Source of the DNA: Lineus longissimus
Lineage: Eukaryota > Nemertea > Pilidiophora > Heteronemertea > Lineidae
DNA length: 64,000 bases
Assembly (NCBI RefSeq): GCF_910592395.1
Contig: NC_088311.1
Coordinates: 5,830,501 to 5,894,500 of the forward strand
Reading direction: 5' to 3'
This document shows positions 22,206-37,200 of this stretch, piece after piece; position 1 is the stretch's first letter; every line of letters begins with the position of its first letter. The notes beneath the pieces were generated by a model that saw nothing but the letters and a program-made list of their open reading frames with translations, made no database searches and had not been told where the DNA came from. The position numbers and the translations under genes are program-made.

Positions 22206-25200
22206 CTGCAATAGTAACGGACGGCCATGTTATACAATGAAGTAAAGACGAATGATGTTTGGTGCCAATTGGTAAGTGAGTTTCCAACGATCTAGTCAAC
22301 AGTTTTTGAAAATTCTGACAAGTTTTGCAGCACTTTCTATGTCCTACACTTCACTTAGCAACAGACATTGCACTAGAGCAAAGGACTATGAACGAAACAG
22401 CCAACTGAAACATGGCGAAATACCTTTTTGCCTCCAGTGTGTCAGGTCCTGATATGAATTTTAAATCCCCTCCTCTGGTCACGACTGCTGTGGTCTGAAA
22501 ACAGAAATTAAATGTTTTTAAAGGGCTAACTAGGTCCAGAAACATCAGAATTCAACAACCTTGCCTCATCAGCAACATAGGGCATTTTTAACCTGTAATT
22601 TGTTACCCATTTTAACCCAAATGGTGACTGGCCACACTTTTAGACTCGGGTGAATTTAGATCACCCTGACATTCATTCCTAAGATAAAATCCTACCACCT
22701 CTAATCATATACACATACAGTATGTTAAAATAATATATACAAGAACATATTTCTTAAAGTTAGTAACAAAGAAGGAAGTTGCATAAAACTGAAATCTACA
22801 AGCACACATGAGAATGTGCAATCACAGCCTCAAAAGCACGTCAACAGACTTCAAAAGATCAAGATGGCCAAAATAGAAATTCAATCATTCACATTGGATT
22901 AGCACCAAGCTGATCTAACAGCACAGAAGTTGGCAAGAGCCTACAGTACAGGTATATCTCATTTTAGCATGACTCCATGCACTCATAACAACTTCGTGCC
23001 ACAAAAGACAAGGACAGAGAAGGCGATATGTTCACTGACAGAGTAACAACAAGCTTTTTTTAAGGTTTTAACTTACATTTTCATCTGCAAAGCTGACCTA
23101 CACACGTTACAGAATATGCATATTTCAGGTTAATGATTCGAGGCATAAATTACTTCATTTCTCAATTCTGATCAATTGACCCACAGGCTGAAGCTAATTC
23201 CTTATTCCATATATATACAGAAAAAATAACGAAAATTTGAAATGTTTTGTTCTTGTTACATCATGAATTGTATAAAATTAGTTACTAGTTCCCACCGCAT
23301 CTTCTCAACTCTTCCATATTCTGAGAACCAGCCTCTTACCTTTGTATCTTTGGCCTCATCAAGTTCATCCCCACTGCTAAATCCTGCCATGTCACCATCA
23401 CTAGCACCTTCATCAGCGACATAGTTTGCTGGGAAGAACCCCTGCTGTCCATCGAGTAACTCGCCCATCCACCAGTTATCATTGTCCTTGTAGAGGACTG
23501 TGACAACATCACCACGTCGCAAGCATAGCTCATCGGAGCGAGCAGCATTGTAGTCGTACAGTGCCACTACCTGAAAGATGACAGATGGATATTATGTAAC
23601 ACTACGATACGAGTCATGATTCAATAACAGAGAAAGAACTTTTGAAAACTTAAAGTGGAAATTCAAATCATATCGCAGCAATGATACTCATTGGTTTTGA
23701 GATAGGCAAGTACGGAGTGATGCTTGAGGATAAAATTCACCACAGGGTAAGACATACTTGACACATATTTCACAGATCGTGATGGCCTAGGGTTTCAGTG
23801 GTTTAATGGTTTCGCCTCCTGACAGTTTATTCAACTCTTACTGATAACGTGCGTCAATCCACAGGAGTCTCACTTGGACTTTTCTAATGAATCTCGAGCA
23901 AAACCAACATGCAGTGAAAGGGACAATACAAAACTATATGATCACTATTTGAGCATAATCATCTCAATACATAAGCCCTCAACATCACTACATCCTAACT
24001 AACACACTGACCAAATGATTTTATTCATGAAATGGATGCTCGGTTTTCAAAGAACTTATGGGAAATTAAGTTGACATTGGATAGACACAAATCTGTTGGT
24101 CGCCTCGAAAGCAATATCTATAGATGTCTTACAGGTCATCATATTCATACATGCACAAAACGATAGTGTGAAGAAATCACTCAGGTAGACATTGTCAGGA
24201 ATATGATTGTGTGCAGGTCGTGACTTGTCCAATTTTGTCAATTTGAATTCTGTCTGTTGCACACAGTAGGGGAAAGAGTTTAGTTATATCCTGTAACATT
24301 GTCACCAGAGACAGTTTCACACAGGTTGGTTTTGGGTAGTGACAGGGTTCGAAGGGTTCAGAGGTTTGGGGAAGGAACATGCAAGGGGAATAAGGTAAAG
24401 GCTCCACAGAACAAAATTTTCAGATTCCATGTTGGTCAGTGATGAACAGACACCAATCAAATTCAGTGCATTCACCAAAAGTTTGCGTTCACAATACTTG
24501 TGGTTCCAAAAGGTACAGTTTAACATGACCGAGAGGGAAGTGAATATTCAGCCCTGTGGGGGTAATGGATCTAAAGGGAAGGGAAGGATGAGGTTTATTT
24601 AACCATACCTGTTTCATGGGGGAATTATTAAACTGAACAAAGGAATCAAATTAAAGAGATGATATGTTAGATATTAAGCACACCTAAGGCAAGGTTGGTT
24701 ATATGAGGATTTCAGATTTTAAAAAAACATCATCACGAAAATTTTGAAAAATTTAAAGTGAGGCATAGACAATCATTTGAGAAATGTTTGCAAATTGCCA
24801 AAATAAATTTTCTGGTTTACACTGCAGTAAGCATGGCAAGTGGATTGGAATTACACTGTTGAGTTATTGATCAATGAATAGGCAAATAGGTTAAGGGCAC
24901 AATTCAGACGATACAGTAATATTACAGTGCTTTGATCATGCCGCGTCCTTACCAAAATTTTCTTTTCCTCCTCCTCCATCTTCTTCCTAGAACTCTTGAA
25001 GCTGAACTCTGCCCGACCACCCGACTGCGTCATAGACATCTGTGGCGGTCTTCCCATGTATGCCGGAGTCTGACTTCCACTACGGCCCACTAAAATAGAG
25101 GATTTATCAGTTATCATCATGATAAAACTGCTGCCAGTTTCCCATTAATTTCTCTAGTAAAGTTAACTTCTCATTAACGTCTAAGAGTAAGACTAAGTAT

Positions 25201-28200
25201 TGGGCGAGAGGCACAAATAAAGGAAGAGTACTTGCAAATTAAAATTGTAACAGTGCACAAAACCTAAGAAGAATAAATTGCTAAAGGGAAGCTTTCATGA
25301 TGTATGCACAGTTTCACAAGAATCAGTCCATAGGAGCAAAGTTCCCCCATGAACTTATTAACACAGTAATATTCATAAGACTAATGGACCAAGATGAGAA
25401 ACAAATAAGGTGTAAATTCTATAACCCCAGAGCATGTGTCAGGCTTCAGTTAAGAAATGCAAAGACTTCAACGTACTGGCATTTGCAGTTGGTCTCATAC
25501 CGCCCTTCATATAGGACGACTGTGACATGTACATCTGCTGCTGTATGGACGATTCCATGTCACGAGAGGCGTGCGGGGAGAATGTCGTTGGAAGTGGACT
25601 CTGAAAGAAGGAGATATCATTAAAATGATGTAAGTGGGTAGAGGATAAACTTCTAGGGTGTGATAGCCAAATATTATATCAAATGTTTCAAAGCCCCACC
25701 CCCCCCCCCCCCCCCCCCGCCTTCGGCATCAAATGGAATATTACAATCAGAATATCACGATTCATAGTACATGTAGCAGAGACCCCTATCAGTGACTTCA
25801 TGTAACATGATCTGACCTACACCTGGCTCCTGTCAATAGTCTCCCTTTGAATTATATACTGATTTCGTTTTATCAAACATATGTAACAAGATCAGAGATA
25901 AGAGAAGTTTACAACACTAAAAACATAGAAGAGAAAACGGATCAGATTGTGCATCTGCCATTTGTGAAAATGTAATTTCTCGCTGATAGGAAATTAAATA
26001 GGATTTCGAGAATTCTAGACATTTCTATTCAAAGGAAAAAAGAAATAATAGGGAAATTCAGAGTTGGTATTCAGGGAAACTGAAATATTGAACTGTAATG
26101 AAGGGTAGGTGTAATGAAATTGTAATCTACACACTACTAGGTTAATATCAGTGTCCTCCTCCTCAAATGGAAAGGCATAAATCAATAAAGCGGTTATAAG
26201 GAGATAGACTGCATGCCGTTTTAGTTAATGTCATACCTTGGGCTGTGAGAACACAAATGAAAAGAATATGCTTTGTTAGACTTTCATGCATTAATGACCT
26301 TGGCTTAAGGCCTGCTTCTAGTACAAATTAATAGTCATAAACTTATCATAAATCATATTGAACTACAATGCCTATGTAAGGAAATTCACCACTGACAGAA
26401 AATTGCACTGCTAATCCTCATCTGAATTTGTTTCCAATATGATATTTTGCTCATGGTGATGGGTTGTTTTGAATGGACTCGAAACGAAAGAGTGAGTTGT
26501 AAGTTGTAACCAGAGTCGGAGAGCCCTGCCCATCATTTGCTACAAGCAAATACACTGTGCCTTGCATGGAGTTTGGATGGGAAACTAGATATGATGAGTC
26601 AGTGAGGTCCTTCAGGTATCTTATAGTGACCAAAATGTCTGATAGTGAAAGGGTAAAACACGAAACTCATAGTCATAACATGGGATGGCCAACCTGAAAG
26701 GAAGCCTAAGTTGTCCCAAATATGGACTATATACTTACTCCACTTCTCATCGAAGGTCCGTATGAATAGGTATAATCAAATGTGCTTGAGCCCCATGTAC
26801 CTAAGGTCTGACCATAATCGGGCTCATGCTCCGCCCCGGAACCTGCATCCTTGAATGCATTTGTCGCTTTCTGTGAAGAAAATGTGATTAAAGCCAATGA
26901 AAACATGCAGGGAGGTAATAACATGCAGTGGTCATGTGAGCAGGGCTTGTCTTAGTGGCGTTCCAGTGCACAGGAATTGTTCAGTAATGCAGCACGTGCA
27001 AGACATGGTCTTGCTAATATTCTCCAATCTCTCCAAATTTCAATCTTTCTGAGTCATGAGTAGGTAGGTAGCGGGTCCAAGTAGTCTCATCTTATAATGA
27101 TATCTTAGTCCAATGAACCTGCAGCAAAGGCCCTTTCAAACAAATCATTTAAAACAGGGCCTACAAGGTAGTTGCTAAACTATCACATCATTGTGCAACT
27201 GACGGCATGAGAAAAGGGTAGGGGGAAGGGGTCTTGCTAAGTGGGTAAGGTCAAATCAAACTCTCTTCTGGGATGTTAGTAAACTTCTTTGTGTATGGGA
27301 CTCCATAGTGCCGTGAACTAAATACAACTCCCAGAATTTCATGCATATACTGAGATGTGTCTTGTTAGTGGTGGTTCTATCAACATACAGCTTGGAAACC
27401 CGAAAATTGTCTTTCCGCTAAAAAGGCTAGCAAATAGGTCTTATAGCATTGCAAACTATTACTGTACACCTTAACTATAATGCTGATAGATAAAACTATC
27501 CCTATTCATAAGATAAAGTCTGAACACCTCAAATCCAACACTCAAACCATGACATATATACATTTGGGACCAAAAAGAAAATCCTATGGAAATGATGAGG
27601 TGGCCTATACCATAAAACACGACAGCGTTACTTACACTATCGGCCTGTAATGTTGAAAAGGGAACGTGTTATTATTGCAGAATGAAATACAACAAGCATA
27701 TGCTAACACATGCATAACTGTTAAAAAATGTCAGAGTAAATTTCTTTGGAAAACACAAACCCTTCTCGAATTGTTTGGGCATGCATTGATGTCATGCAAA
27801 TAGGTATTTAGCTCTATACACAGATGCATTAAACGAGGTCAAGCAGGTTTTTCCATACAAATGAAAGGTTAAGAATGGAATTGTGACTTTGGTTCAATGA
27901 ACAGCCAAACTGAATGAATCTATCATAACTTACCAGTACTGTGCTTAGCTTTCCAGCGGCCCGTTTGAATCTCTCCGTCTTGATGAGATCCAAGTCGGCC
28001 TTGGACGACACCTTGAAGTCACTTCCCCAGGCACTACCCCTGGAAGAAAGAGAGAAATTGACTCTCTGCTGAAACCTATGCTGCTGAAGAGAGTCACACG
28101 CTCTCTCTCATGAGTATCCCGGGACTTACCGGGAATTGAACCCGGGACCTCAGGTTTCATCTAACAGTAAATGGGATTGCAGATGAAAGGCAATCTTAGA

Positions 28201-31200
28201 CCTAAGTTTATTATTTGTAAATGCTTACTTGGTGTCCTCCCTTTTCATAGACTGTAGCCCAGTCTCGCCCATTTTTTGTGTTTCTTGTTTCTCCCAACCT
28301 GCATCAAGTCTGGCAGCTGAAAAACAACATCACATATGTAAACATGCTGTAATGATAACTTTTGTAAAAGTACGGAGGGCCGTTGGTGCTCATGATCAAA
28401 CACAGCACAGAGCCACCACAGGGCCTTTGGTGCTCATGATCAAACACAGCACAGAGCAACCACGAGCCGTTGGGCTCATGATCAAACACAGCACAGACCA
28501 ACCACAGGGCCGTTGGTGCTCATGATCAAACACAGCACAGACCAACCACAGGGCTGTTGGTGCTCATGATCAAACACAGCACAGACCAACCACAGGCAAG
28601 GACTACATCTGCATGTACAACAACTTGGTGACTGAAACCTGCCTCTACAGAAATCAAAGATTGTGGAGAGCATACTTAAGTGACCAAGAATGGAAAGCAC
28701 CAGGTCAGCCTGAGGGAACTTGTCTGTAAGACCAGCTGGGTTGAGCCAAACAAGATGAGATCAATAGACAAAAGTGACTTTGGTAAAGTGAGGGAGGACA
28801 TTACTGAGATAGAAGACTTACTCTTGGGGTCAAATGTGTAAACAAGCACGGGTTGCTGTTCGCCGTATGAGCAGAAGGCAACAATATTATCGTGAGGATG
28901 GAAGTCGACACCGGACACTGCGTGGCTGTAGGAGAGCTCCGAATACATGGCCACTTGGTCACCTGAAGGAAGAAAAGTGTAATCATGAGATATTTCTGAG
29001 GGATACGTCTTATTCTGTGATTCATCCTGTTGGGACTGGGTCTCCGAAGCTACGCCGGTGTGACAACGCTCAGAACAATTGCATGTGAAAATATCTGTCA
29101 AAATGCTTATTTTGGACTCAATTTTGAAAATTCGAAGTTCTTCAGAGAGCTGAGGCTGAACTCTTTCTATTTCTGCTGTCAAACTTCTTATTCAAAAGTT
29201 GAAAGAATGAAATCTTCAATTACTCACCTGTTTCTGAATTCCAAACATAAGCTGTACTGTCCTCGCTTCCTGCAAATATGAAACTACCACATGGCGTCAC
29301 GGAACTGCGCAGATGTTCCCGGAAATTCAAAGCACCCATGTACCTCTGCATGATGGAAAAGCTGAAAAAACAAAAAGACATCAAATTTGATTTCACGAAT
29401 ATGAAATCCATAAGACATCGCCATTTTTGAAATATTTCAGCACTTAACTGCGATGGAACGCTATTTCTATCAGACAGGCAATGATGCATGCTAGTGCTTC
29501 ACACTGAAGACAGAAGACAGGAAACTTACACCCGGAGATCCATGATTCGGATGGTGTTATCCCGAGAATGAATCAGCAGACGTCGGTCGCCATGGAAGAC
29601 TTTCAGGTGATTTATTGGAGAACCCTGGAAATCGACAAGAATGTGATCAGTAAAGAAGCGAAATGGATCCAGACACTGCCATTTATATAGCACTTGTCCA
29701 AGACCTGGGCAAATAGAGAACACAAATTGAAAACACGGCCATTGGGCCACAATACTCTGGTACAACTTGCGTCACCATGAAACTAAATTTACTCAATAGC
29801 CCTTGAATAAGTGACTTGTCAAAGACCTGAATTCAACAGATGGAGACAATCTGACCTACTTTACACTCGTCCTCCACTAGTTCCTTGTACAATGTCCAGT
29901 CTCGCAAAAAGCCTCGCTTAGATGGCTGCTCCGTGACAAAGACATTCCAGACATTGATGATACCATTGGCATCACCGGAATACATCTTGGAGCCGTCCTC
30001 GTCGAAGCATATGGAATTGATGAAGTGGCGGTGCAGGTCTAGCTCTTGTAACAACTGCAAAAACAGAGAAACCGATCATTTAAAACTGAGAAATGGGCAG
30101 TGAAAAGTACAGGAGGTTAATGTGTGCTAGCATCAGCTTTTTCAGTTTCATGTACACCATGTGTTGGGTTCGAACTCCTTGTGCCCCTGCCCTAAAGGCT
30201 CTGTAATAATAAGGCAAACTACTCCAAAGGGGATTGTGAGGGGTCTAAAATTACACACTTTTGAATGATAGAAATGACTAGCCAAGTTTAGATGCAACAA
30301 TATCATTGTATTACTTTACATATAACAACTCAAATTCGTGTCATGAGAAGAAGTCACCTAATTCAGGGCAGAAACACACTGTGCAGGTATTGTCTTACCT
30401 TTGCATGTGGTCCTTCAGGCTTGATGTCCCAGACCCTAATCACACAGTCATATCCAGCAGTCACAACCACTGTCCGCACTCGACTATGGAACTGACCAGT
30501 GTACACAAACGCTGGATGTGGCATCAACTTTTCCGAGGGCTCATCAAAGTTTTTCACATTCCATACCCTGTAACAAAAAGGATGCTTTTTTATGCCGGTT
30601 GGTCTTGGATTGAGAGAAAAACTTTGTCAATTCACTTCATACATCTTCATACAATCTATCATTCAAACTTGAAAACAAGATGAGTTACTTGACTAATAAA
30701 AGTTGATCTGGAGCATAGGTCCTACGATTTTGGTCACAGCCTTCTGCCAGCCAGCAAACATTTTCATTCTCCTGGGCATGCAAAAGACTAATGATAGGAA
30801 GAGAGGTGTTCACTTACCTTGAAGTACCATCTCCAGACACTGACAGTAAGAACTTATCCCTCCGAGACCAGCAGAGGTCATAAATAATACCGTAGTGACC
30901 AGTCAACTTTCCTCGCAGCTTACCACTTGGGATCTAGAGAGAAGAAACACAATATTGAAGAAAATGCTGAGTCTTTGGTAGAATCGATTAGTCAAGATAG
31001 TCAGAGTTACACAAATCAATAGATGAACATTTTGACCCAAACTGCTGATAAAGTTTTTTTTCACTTGTATTTTCATCAAATCGAAAATGAAAGTTAGAAA
31101 TTTCTCTCAATGTAAATACAAGATGTACAAACTTACATCATAGATAATAATAGGATAGTCCTGTTTGTCCTGGCATCCACAAGCAAGTGATCTGAAATAA

Positions 31201-34200
31201 AAAATGTATGATAACAGAACTTACAATCAGTTTCAATAATATTTCTGAGGAGTTTTCAAGTCTGGGAAACCAAAATCCTCCGATACAGGAGAAATTTTCA
31301 AGCGCCACTATGGTCTGTTGCTTATTAGATTTATTGGCCGAGTGACTACGACAAAGTCTTCAACCAAGAAACACTTACAATCCATCATGTGAGAACTTGA
31401 CCACGAAGCATCCCCTCTTTCCAGCTGGTAGCGTCAAGGAAAGCATGTTTGGTATCTTACACATCTGGCCAGGTAGTCGACCCCACTGCGATGGACCTCG
31501 TGACGCGTCCTCTTCCTCCCGCATTTTTTTCGTCCTGAAACTAATGCTTTTTCTCAACTCCTTGTATGAGACTGTACCAATTTCCTGAAAGGTTGAACGA
31601 AAACATGTACACTTCGATTCTAAATGCTGTCATGAAAACTATCAGATTTTCAGAACTTGTATCAAAAATCTGTTCAACTTACGGGTTGTGTAGCAAACAT
31701 GGATCGCGTTCCAGGTACCATTTCCTCCGATGACATTGGGACGATACCCTTCACTGTTATGTAAAGGGTTGATGGGTAATGGTCACGGGGGTAGAACTCC
31801 CACCACGTGTAAACCTAAAGCAAATGTACATTAAACACAGTTCATTAAGAAATAGCTATGTGATCAACCACCATTAATATTTTCAGCATCTTTTCCAAGA
31901 AACCATGAAAGCAGGTTCACCCATCAACAACTATCAGGTAGATCAAATTGACATGATATTTGCTGCTAAAATTTACAGGTTAATGCATAACAGTTGAAAT
32001 TTTCATGCTTATAATTTTGCATTTGACAGTGCATTTGCAAAAATAAAATGCCCATGAATATTTCCCAGGGTACAGTACATGGAAGTGAATTTGTGGTAAG
32101 ATTGAACATGTATTTACATCTGGTTTATCCTTCTGAGGCCGAAACCTTGATGGACACTCAAAGAGCTGTAATCGCAGCTTTCTGTCTGTGTTCAGCCGAC
32201 CATTCTTGCCTCTCAACTGAAAAGCAAGTGAGAGTCGTGTCACAAAAAGACATCTGAAGAATTTATAAATAAAAGGACAAGACATAGATGCACAAGTTAA
32301 GGGATGTAAGGGTCTCATCCTTGATCAAGGCTGCAGTAAGATTCTCTAAAGTTCCTTTGGACATGCCACTGCATTGTGATTTCGTACCAGTGGATTTAAA
32401 CTCAATTATTCATAGGACAACACAAGTTGTTCACAGCTGATTGACTTCCATTTCATTCACTGGCATTTCACTTCAGGTTTGTAGCACAAACTCAGACATT
32501 TAAAAAATTATTGAGTCGAAAATTACCTTGAGGAATGCCCATGCGACTCTATACCAACCGCCATCATTCCCCGAACGACCGTATCGCTCTTTTGCAGCAT
32601 TCATACTCAGGAAATCAACAACCTAAAAGAAGTAAGCATACATCATCCTATTAGAAAACTGTCAAGTGTCAAGCTGCTTTACCTTAGCAGGTGCTGAACT
32701 CTTACGAAGGAATATCGCCTAGTGTGTATCACTGCAGCTTCTTGGTTTCAGTTAAGCTCATTCATGTTAAAATATGATGCAAACATTGCTAGGTGACTCA
32801 TACTCTACCTCAAAAAAGACTGTAACGCTTGGTTTTTCTTGAATGAAGTAGTTGAAGTTCTCGTTGAAAACAATCAATTCTTCCCAAACTGGAATCGTAG
32901 ATCTCTTCTCCTTGAAATCATACGGTTGTGACATGATAGGCGTAATAAGGCTGTTGTCCGATTCGAAAAATGAGGTAACCCGTCGCTCCCTGTAACACAG
33001 ATTACCAGCACATTAGAAAAAGAAGGAAAATAGATATTCCGCTGTGTGTATTATATTTTAAAGCCTCCACTTTTCATGTTCATTGCATTTTCTTGTGGCA
33101 CAGGTAAATAGAAATAAACATTGCCATAGCGTAAGAACACTAAAATACAAGCTAAAGAACTGCTAAACCATAGTAAAAGAATCTGATTTCTTTACAATCT
33201 TACCTAGACTGTTTTGACAACAACAGGCCAGTGTCTTCATCTACGACAGTGATTTTAACGAGCGGATGTGATATGGATAAATCTGATTTGAGACGATCGG
33301 TCCGATGCAGTTGTATCCCGAGCACTCGACCTTCGTCGACCGCTTCACCTTCATCCTCTTCTATATCATCGCCAGTGTTCAATGGCTCCAGCTCTTCCTC
33401 TGTCCCAGCTGTTTCATCTTCTTGAGTGTCTGCCATGCGAGCTGAAAAATTGAGGCGAGGTTAAACTATGACTTTTCCCCGAGCACACTGTCAGACCACC
33501 CTCTGTCTTATTCTATGCATAACACTGTCTATAACAACGTTTCACATTATTTCAGCGCTTTAAATATCAATAAAATTATTCATTATCATTATCAAGATTA
33601 AGATGGGCCGATATTATTTGATTTCGACTCACATTCAGTTAATATTAATCAATCATGAATAAGTCGACCTACCTTTTTTCTTCTTCCGAGGCTTCTTCTT
33701 TGGGACATCCACCCCAGGCTCCTCTGTCTCTGGTTGTGGCGGTTCCTCCACAGCTTCATCTTCAGACTTCACCACCGGTTTCTTCTTCTTCTTCTTCTTG
33801 ACACGTTCGGCCGGTTGTGGCTGCTCCTCATCTGGTTGTTCTGGCTCTGGCTCTGGCTCTGAGGATTTTGGCCGCGGAGATTTCTTGCGCCTGAAATATG
33901 AATACGATGAAATTATATGTTCAAGACATGTGTGAACTTAAAATATGGAGCTAGCATGGATTGGTAAACTTCAAGAGAACTGTCTCAATATTTGGAAGAT
34001 ACATACTTTTTCTTGGTCTCTGTAGCTGGTGGGACCAATTCTGATATCGACATGGGTCTGGAAAGAAATTTGAAAATGGATATCATAAATGCTGCAATGC
34101 TGAAGTTCTAAAAAGCATACCAATTAATGATACCAATTTACTCTTTGGAATGGAATATACACCAAGGACTGCACAGTCAGAAAGATAATCAACACACAAA

Positions 34201-37200
34201 GTTCTCATGGTGCATATCATACAAGATATAAAATCTGACGGATGAGATATGCATATCTTTCAGAACATTATTCTTAACTAAATACTACGCATAACAGCAA
34301 ATATTCTAGAGGTATTCCCTAAAGACTCACTTGTCTTCCATCTCTATTTCCTCTGTTTGCTTTTGTTTTTTCTTCTTCCCCTTCTTGACCGGGGTGTCGA
34401 CATCTTTCTCTTCATCAAAGGCAGGATTCTCAACACCTTCCGTCTGCTTTGGTTTTTGTTTACGTTTGTTTTTGGTATTTTTCGGACTGTCTTCAGGATC
34501 GTAAGTATTAGCGATCAGGGCGGCATCGTCATCTTTTTTGATTCCTCGTTTAATCTTTTCAATCTAAACAAAGAACAAAATCTGCCTTTTTGAAAATTGG
34601 TAATAAATGAATTGCTTTGCACGATAAGGATGAATTACTATCAATCAACAGGAGATAAAATTGAATGTGGCCCAGAGATTACGCCATCTACGAAACCAGC
34701 CTTGACTGCCTTGATGAGGACATAAAATGAAGTACCATTTACCATATCAGGTACATGAACATCTTCAGATAGACTTACTGTAGTTAATGTCATCAATGAT
34801 TTCATTGGAGACAGACAATTCCAATCTACTCACCATGGGATCCTCTGAAACAGGCCTTTTCTTCTTCTTTTTCTTTTTGGTTGTATCCCTGCATGAGACA
34901 TGTGAGAAAAGGTTACAAAGAATGTATCGAAAATATGTGCATAATATCCACAAGATCACACGAAGACAGTCTCATTAACAGGCAGAGCCACATCAAACTT
35001 CTGGAATGACTACGAGTAGAAAAGTCAATGATTAGGAAATTTGGGCCAGTGCCCTGCTTACGTCGCCAAATATCATAATATATAAATTCCTAAGTATTTC
35101 TGACTTACGCATTGCTTTCCTCAAGAGCCTGCTTGAGGAGCTCGTCAATCTTGGCTGCTGTATTCTGATTTTCATCTTCAGATCCTGAAACAAAGATTGT
35201 ATTACTTCAATACTTTGCATCAACGGACAGATTCTGCAAGCAATATTTTAGTGGGCAATTACACTTCTGTGTCATATACTATACCATTACTTCATTGGAA
35301 AGAGTCTACTAATGTCGATACAACAACGAGTCGATTTTGTGTCGACGCAATTGAGGTCACATTGAATTTGGAAGTGGTGAGGCAAGACCTACCAATCAGA
35401 GTGGCATCTTCATTCTCTTTATCTCTTGATTTGGATCTGGTTCTCTTCTTTTTCTTCTTTCGTTCTGTTTGCACTGGAATAAAAAGCTTATCATTGAAAC
35501 AGTTTTCAGTGGGCTCATAATATGGAGACATACAACGACAATGTCATTGCTATCACACACTCGACCCTGGGGCTGAGAGAGACACAACATGCAAGTCGCT
35601 CAACAGTCAGTGTCTCTTTTGTCAGTAGGCCTAGGCCTACATTTGGAGCAGCATTGCAGGCATAGCCATCAGGGCCACACAATGCATGTGTTCCACGCTA
35701 ATTACCGATTAGCGCCATCTTAAGATTGCGCTGCGCATTCTTAGGATCGTTTAATTGCGCGGCAATCTCGAGATCGCGCAAGGGTGAGCGTGCGCTTTTT
35801 GCCGATTGCGCATTTTAGAGATGATGATACTTTTACATGTTCAGCTTTGCATTGCCATTGGTAGCTTTATTTTTCACCTAATTTTTTGCTACACCAACAG
35901 TCACATTACTGTCATGTGACTGTCTAAAGAGATACATCTAATAATAACTAAGATTTTATTATACGTTTATAATTATTTTATTTATGATAACATCCCAATA
36001 GTATTTACATTTCCTTGATATATATGATTACACAATACAATGTTTATGATATTTACACTTACAGTCGCACAATATTGTCATGGAACTTAGTTTATTCACC
36101 AATTAATGATAATTGATAATTGGTAATTGGTAATTATATGTAAATTAGCGTTCTGTCATAGTGATCATTTCACCAAATATTATCAATGAATATTAATCAT
36201 GATAATTAGTAAGTGCTAAAATTGGCTTGTGTCAAGTCAAATATGAACATATCATCATCTCAGAAGCCTAATTAGCAGTGGTAGGTAATTAATGCAGCCA
36301 TGCCTTTGATAATGTGAACAGATCTCACTATGACACTTTGACCAATATTTTATACTGACCATCATCTCAGAAGCCGCTAAGGCGGCCATGCCTTTAATAA
36401 TGTGAACAGATCTCACTATGACACTTTGACCAATATTTACTGACCATCATCTCAGAAGCCTAATTAGCAGTGGTAATTAATGCGGCCATGCCTTTGATAA
36501 TGTGAACAGATCTCACTATGACACTTTGACCAATATTTACTGACCATCATCTCAGAAGCCTAATTAGCAGTGGTAATTAATGCGGCCATGCCTTTGATAA
36601 TGTGAACAGATCTCACTATGACACTTTTTGACCAATATGATATGACTTACTCTCCACAAGGGACGACATTTTCTTTGTCACCAAAGGTGGGATTATAGTC
36701 TGATGAATAACGTAGGGGACAACATTTTCTTTCGCACTAAGTGTCCTTTATTCACATTGATGATTATGAACGGCCCCTTACCCCGGTGTAATGTTTTTGA
36801 GTGTTTCTGTTTTTGAGTGTTTCCCCTCATTGTTTGGGAACGCTCAAAAATAGATTGACGAGTTTTTCTGTGTATCCCCCCCTATTGAAAAGTCATGGTC
36901 TCTTTAGCTGCCTATTGTTTGGAAACACTGAAACATGGGGAACAACCACAGATGTTACACCGGCCCTTACCATAAATCTAACAATCCCTGAACAATCATT
37001 GACCAATAGAACGAATTCTACTACTATAGTTTTACCTGTTGTGGGACAAGGGTGACTAGTGTCTCGTGACAGTAGTACGTAGGGGACACCATTTTCTTTC
37101 ACACCAAGTTTCCCGTCCTCGTTTTCTTGTAACATTGCAGAAGTTGATGGGACTTTTCACAAAATTCAAGCCCATGATCCGTGCGGAAGATTATTGTTGG

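Noticed and set aside
28100-28165. A functional tRNA gene on the minus strand
   Set aside because: Only the T-arm and B-box region is present. There is no A box or acceptor stem at correct spacing, so it fits a SINE relic.
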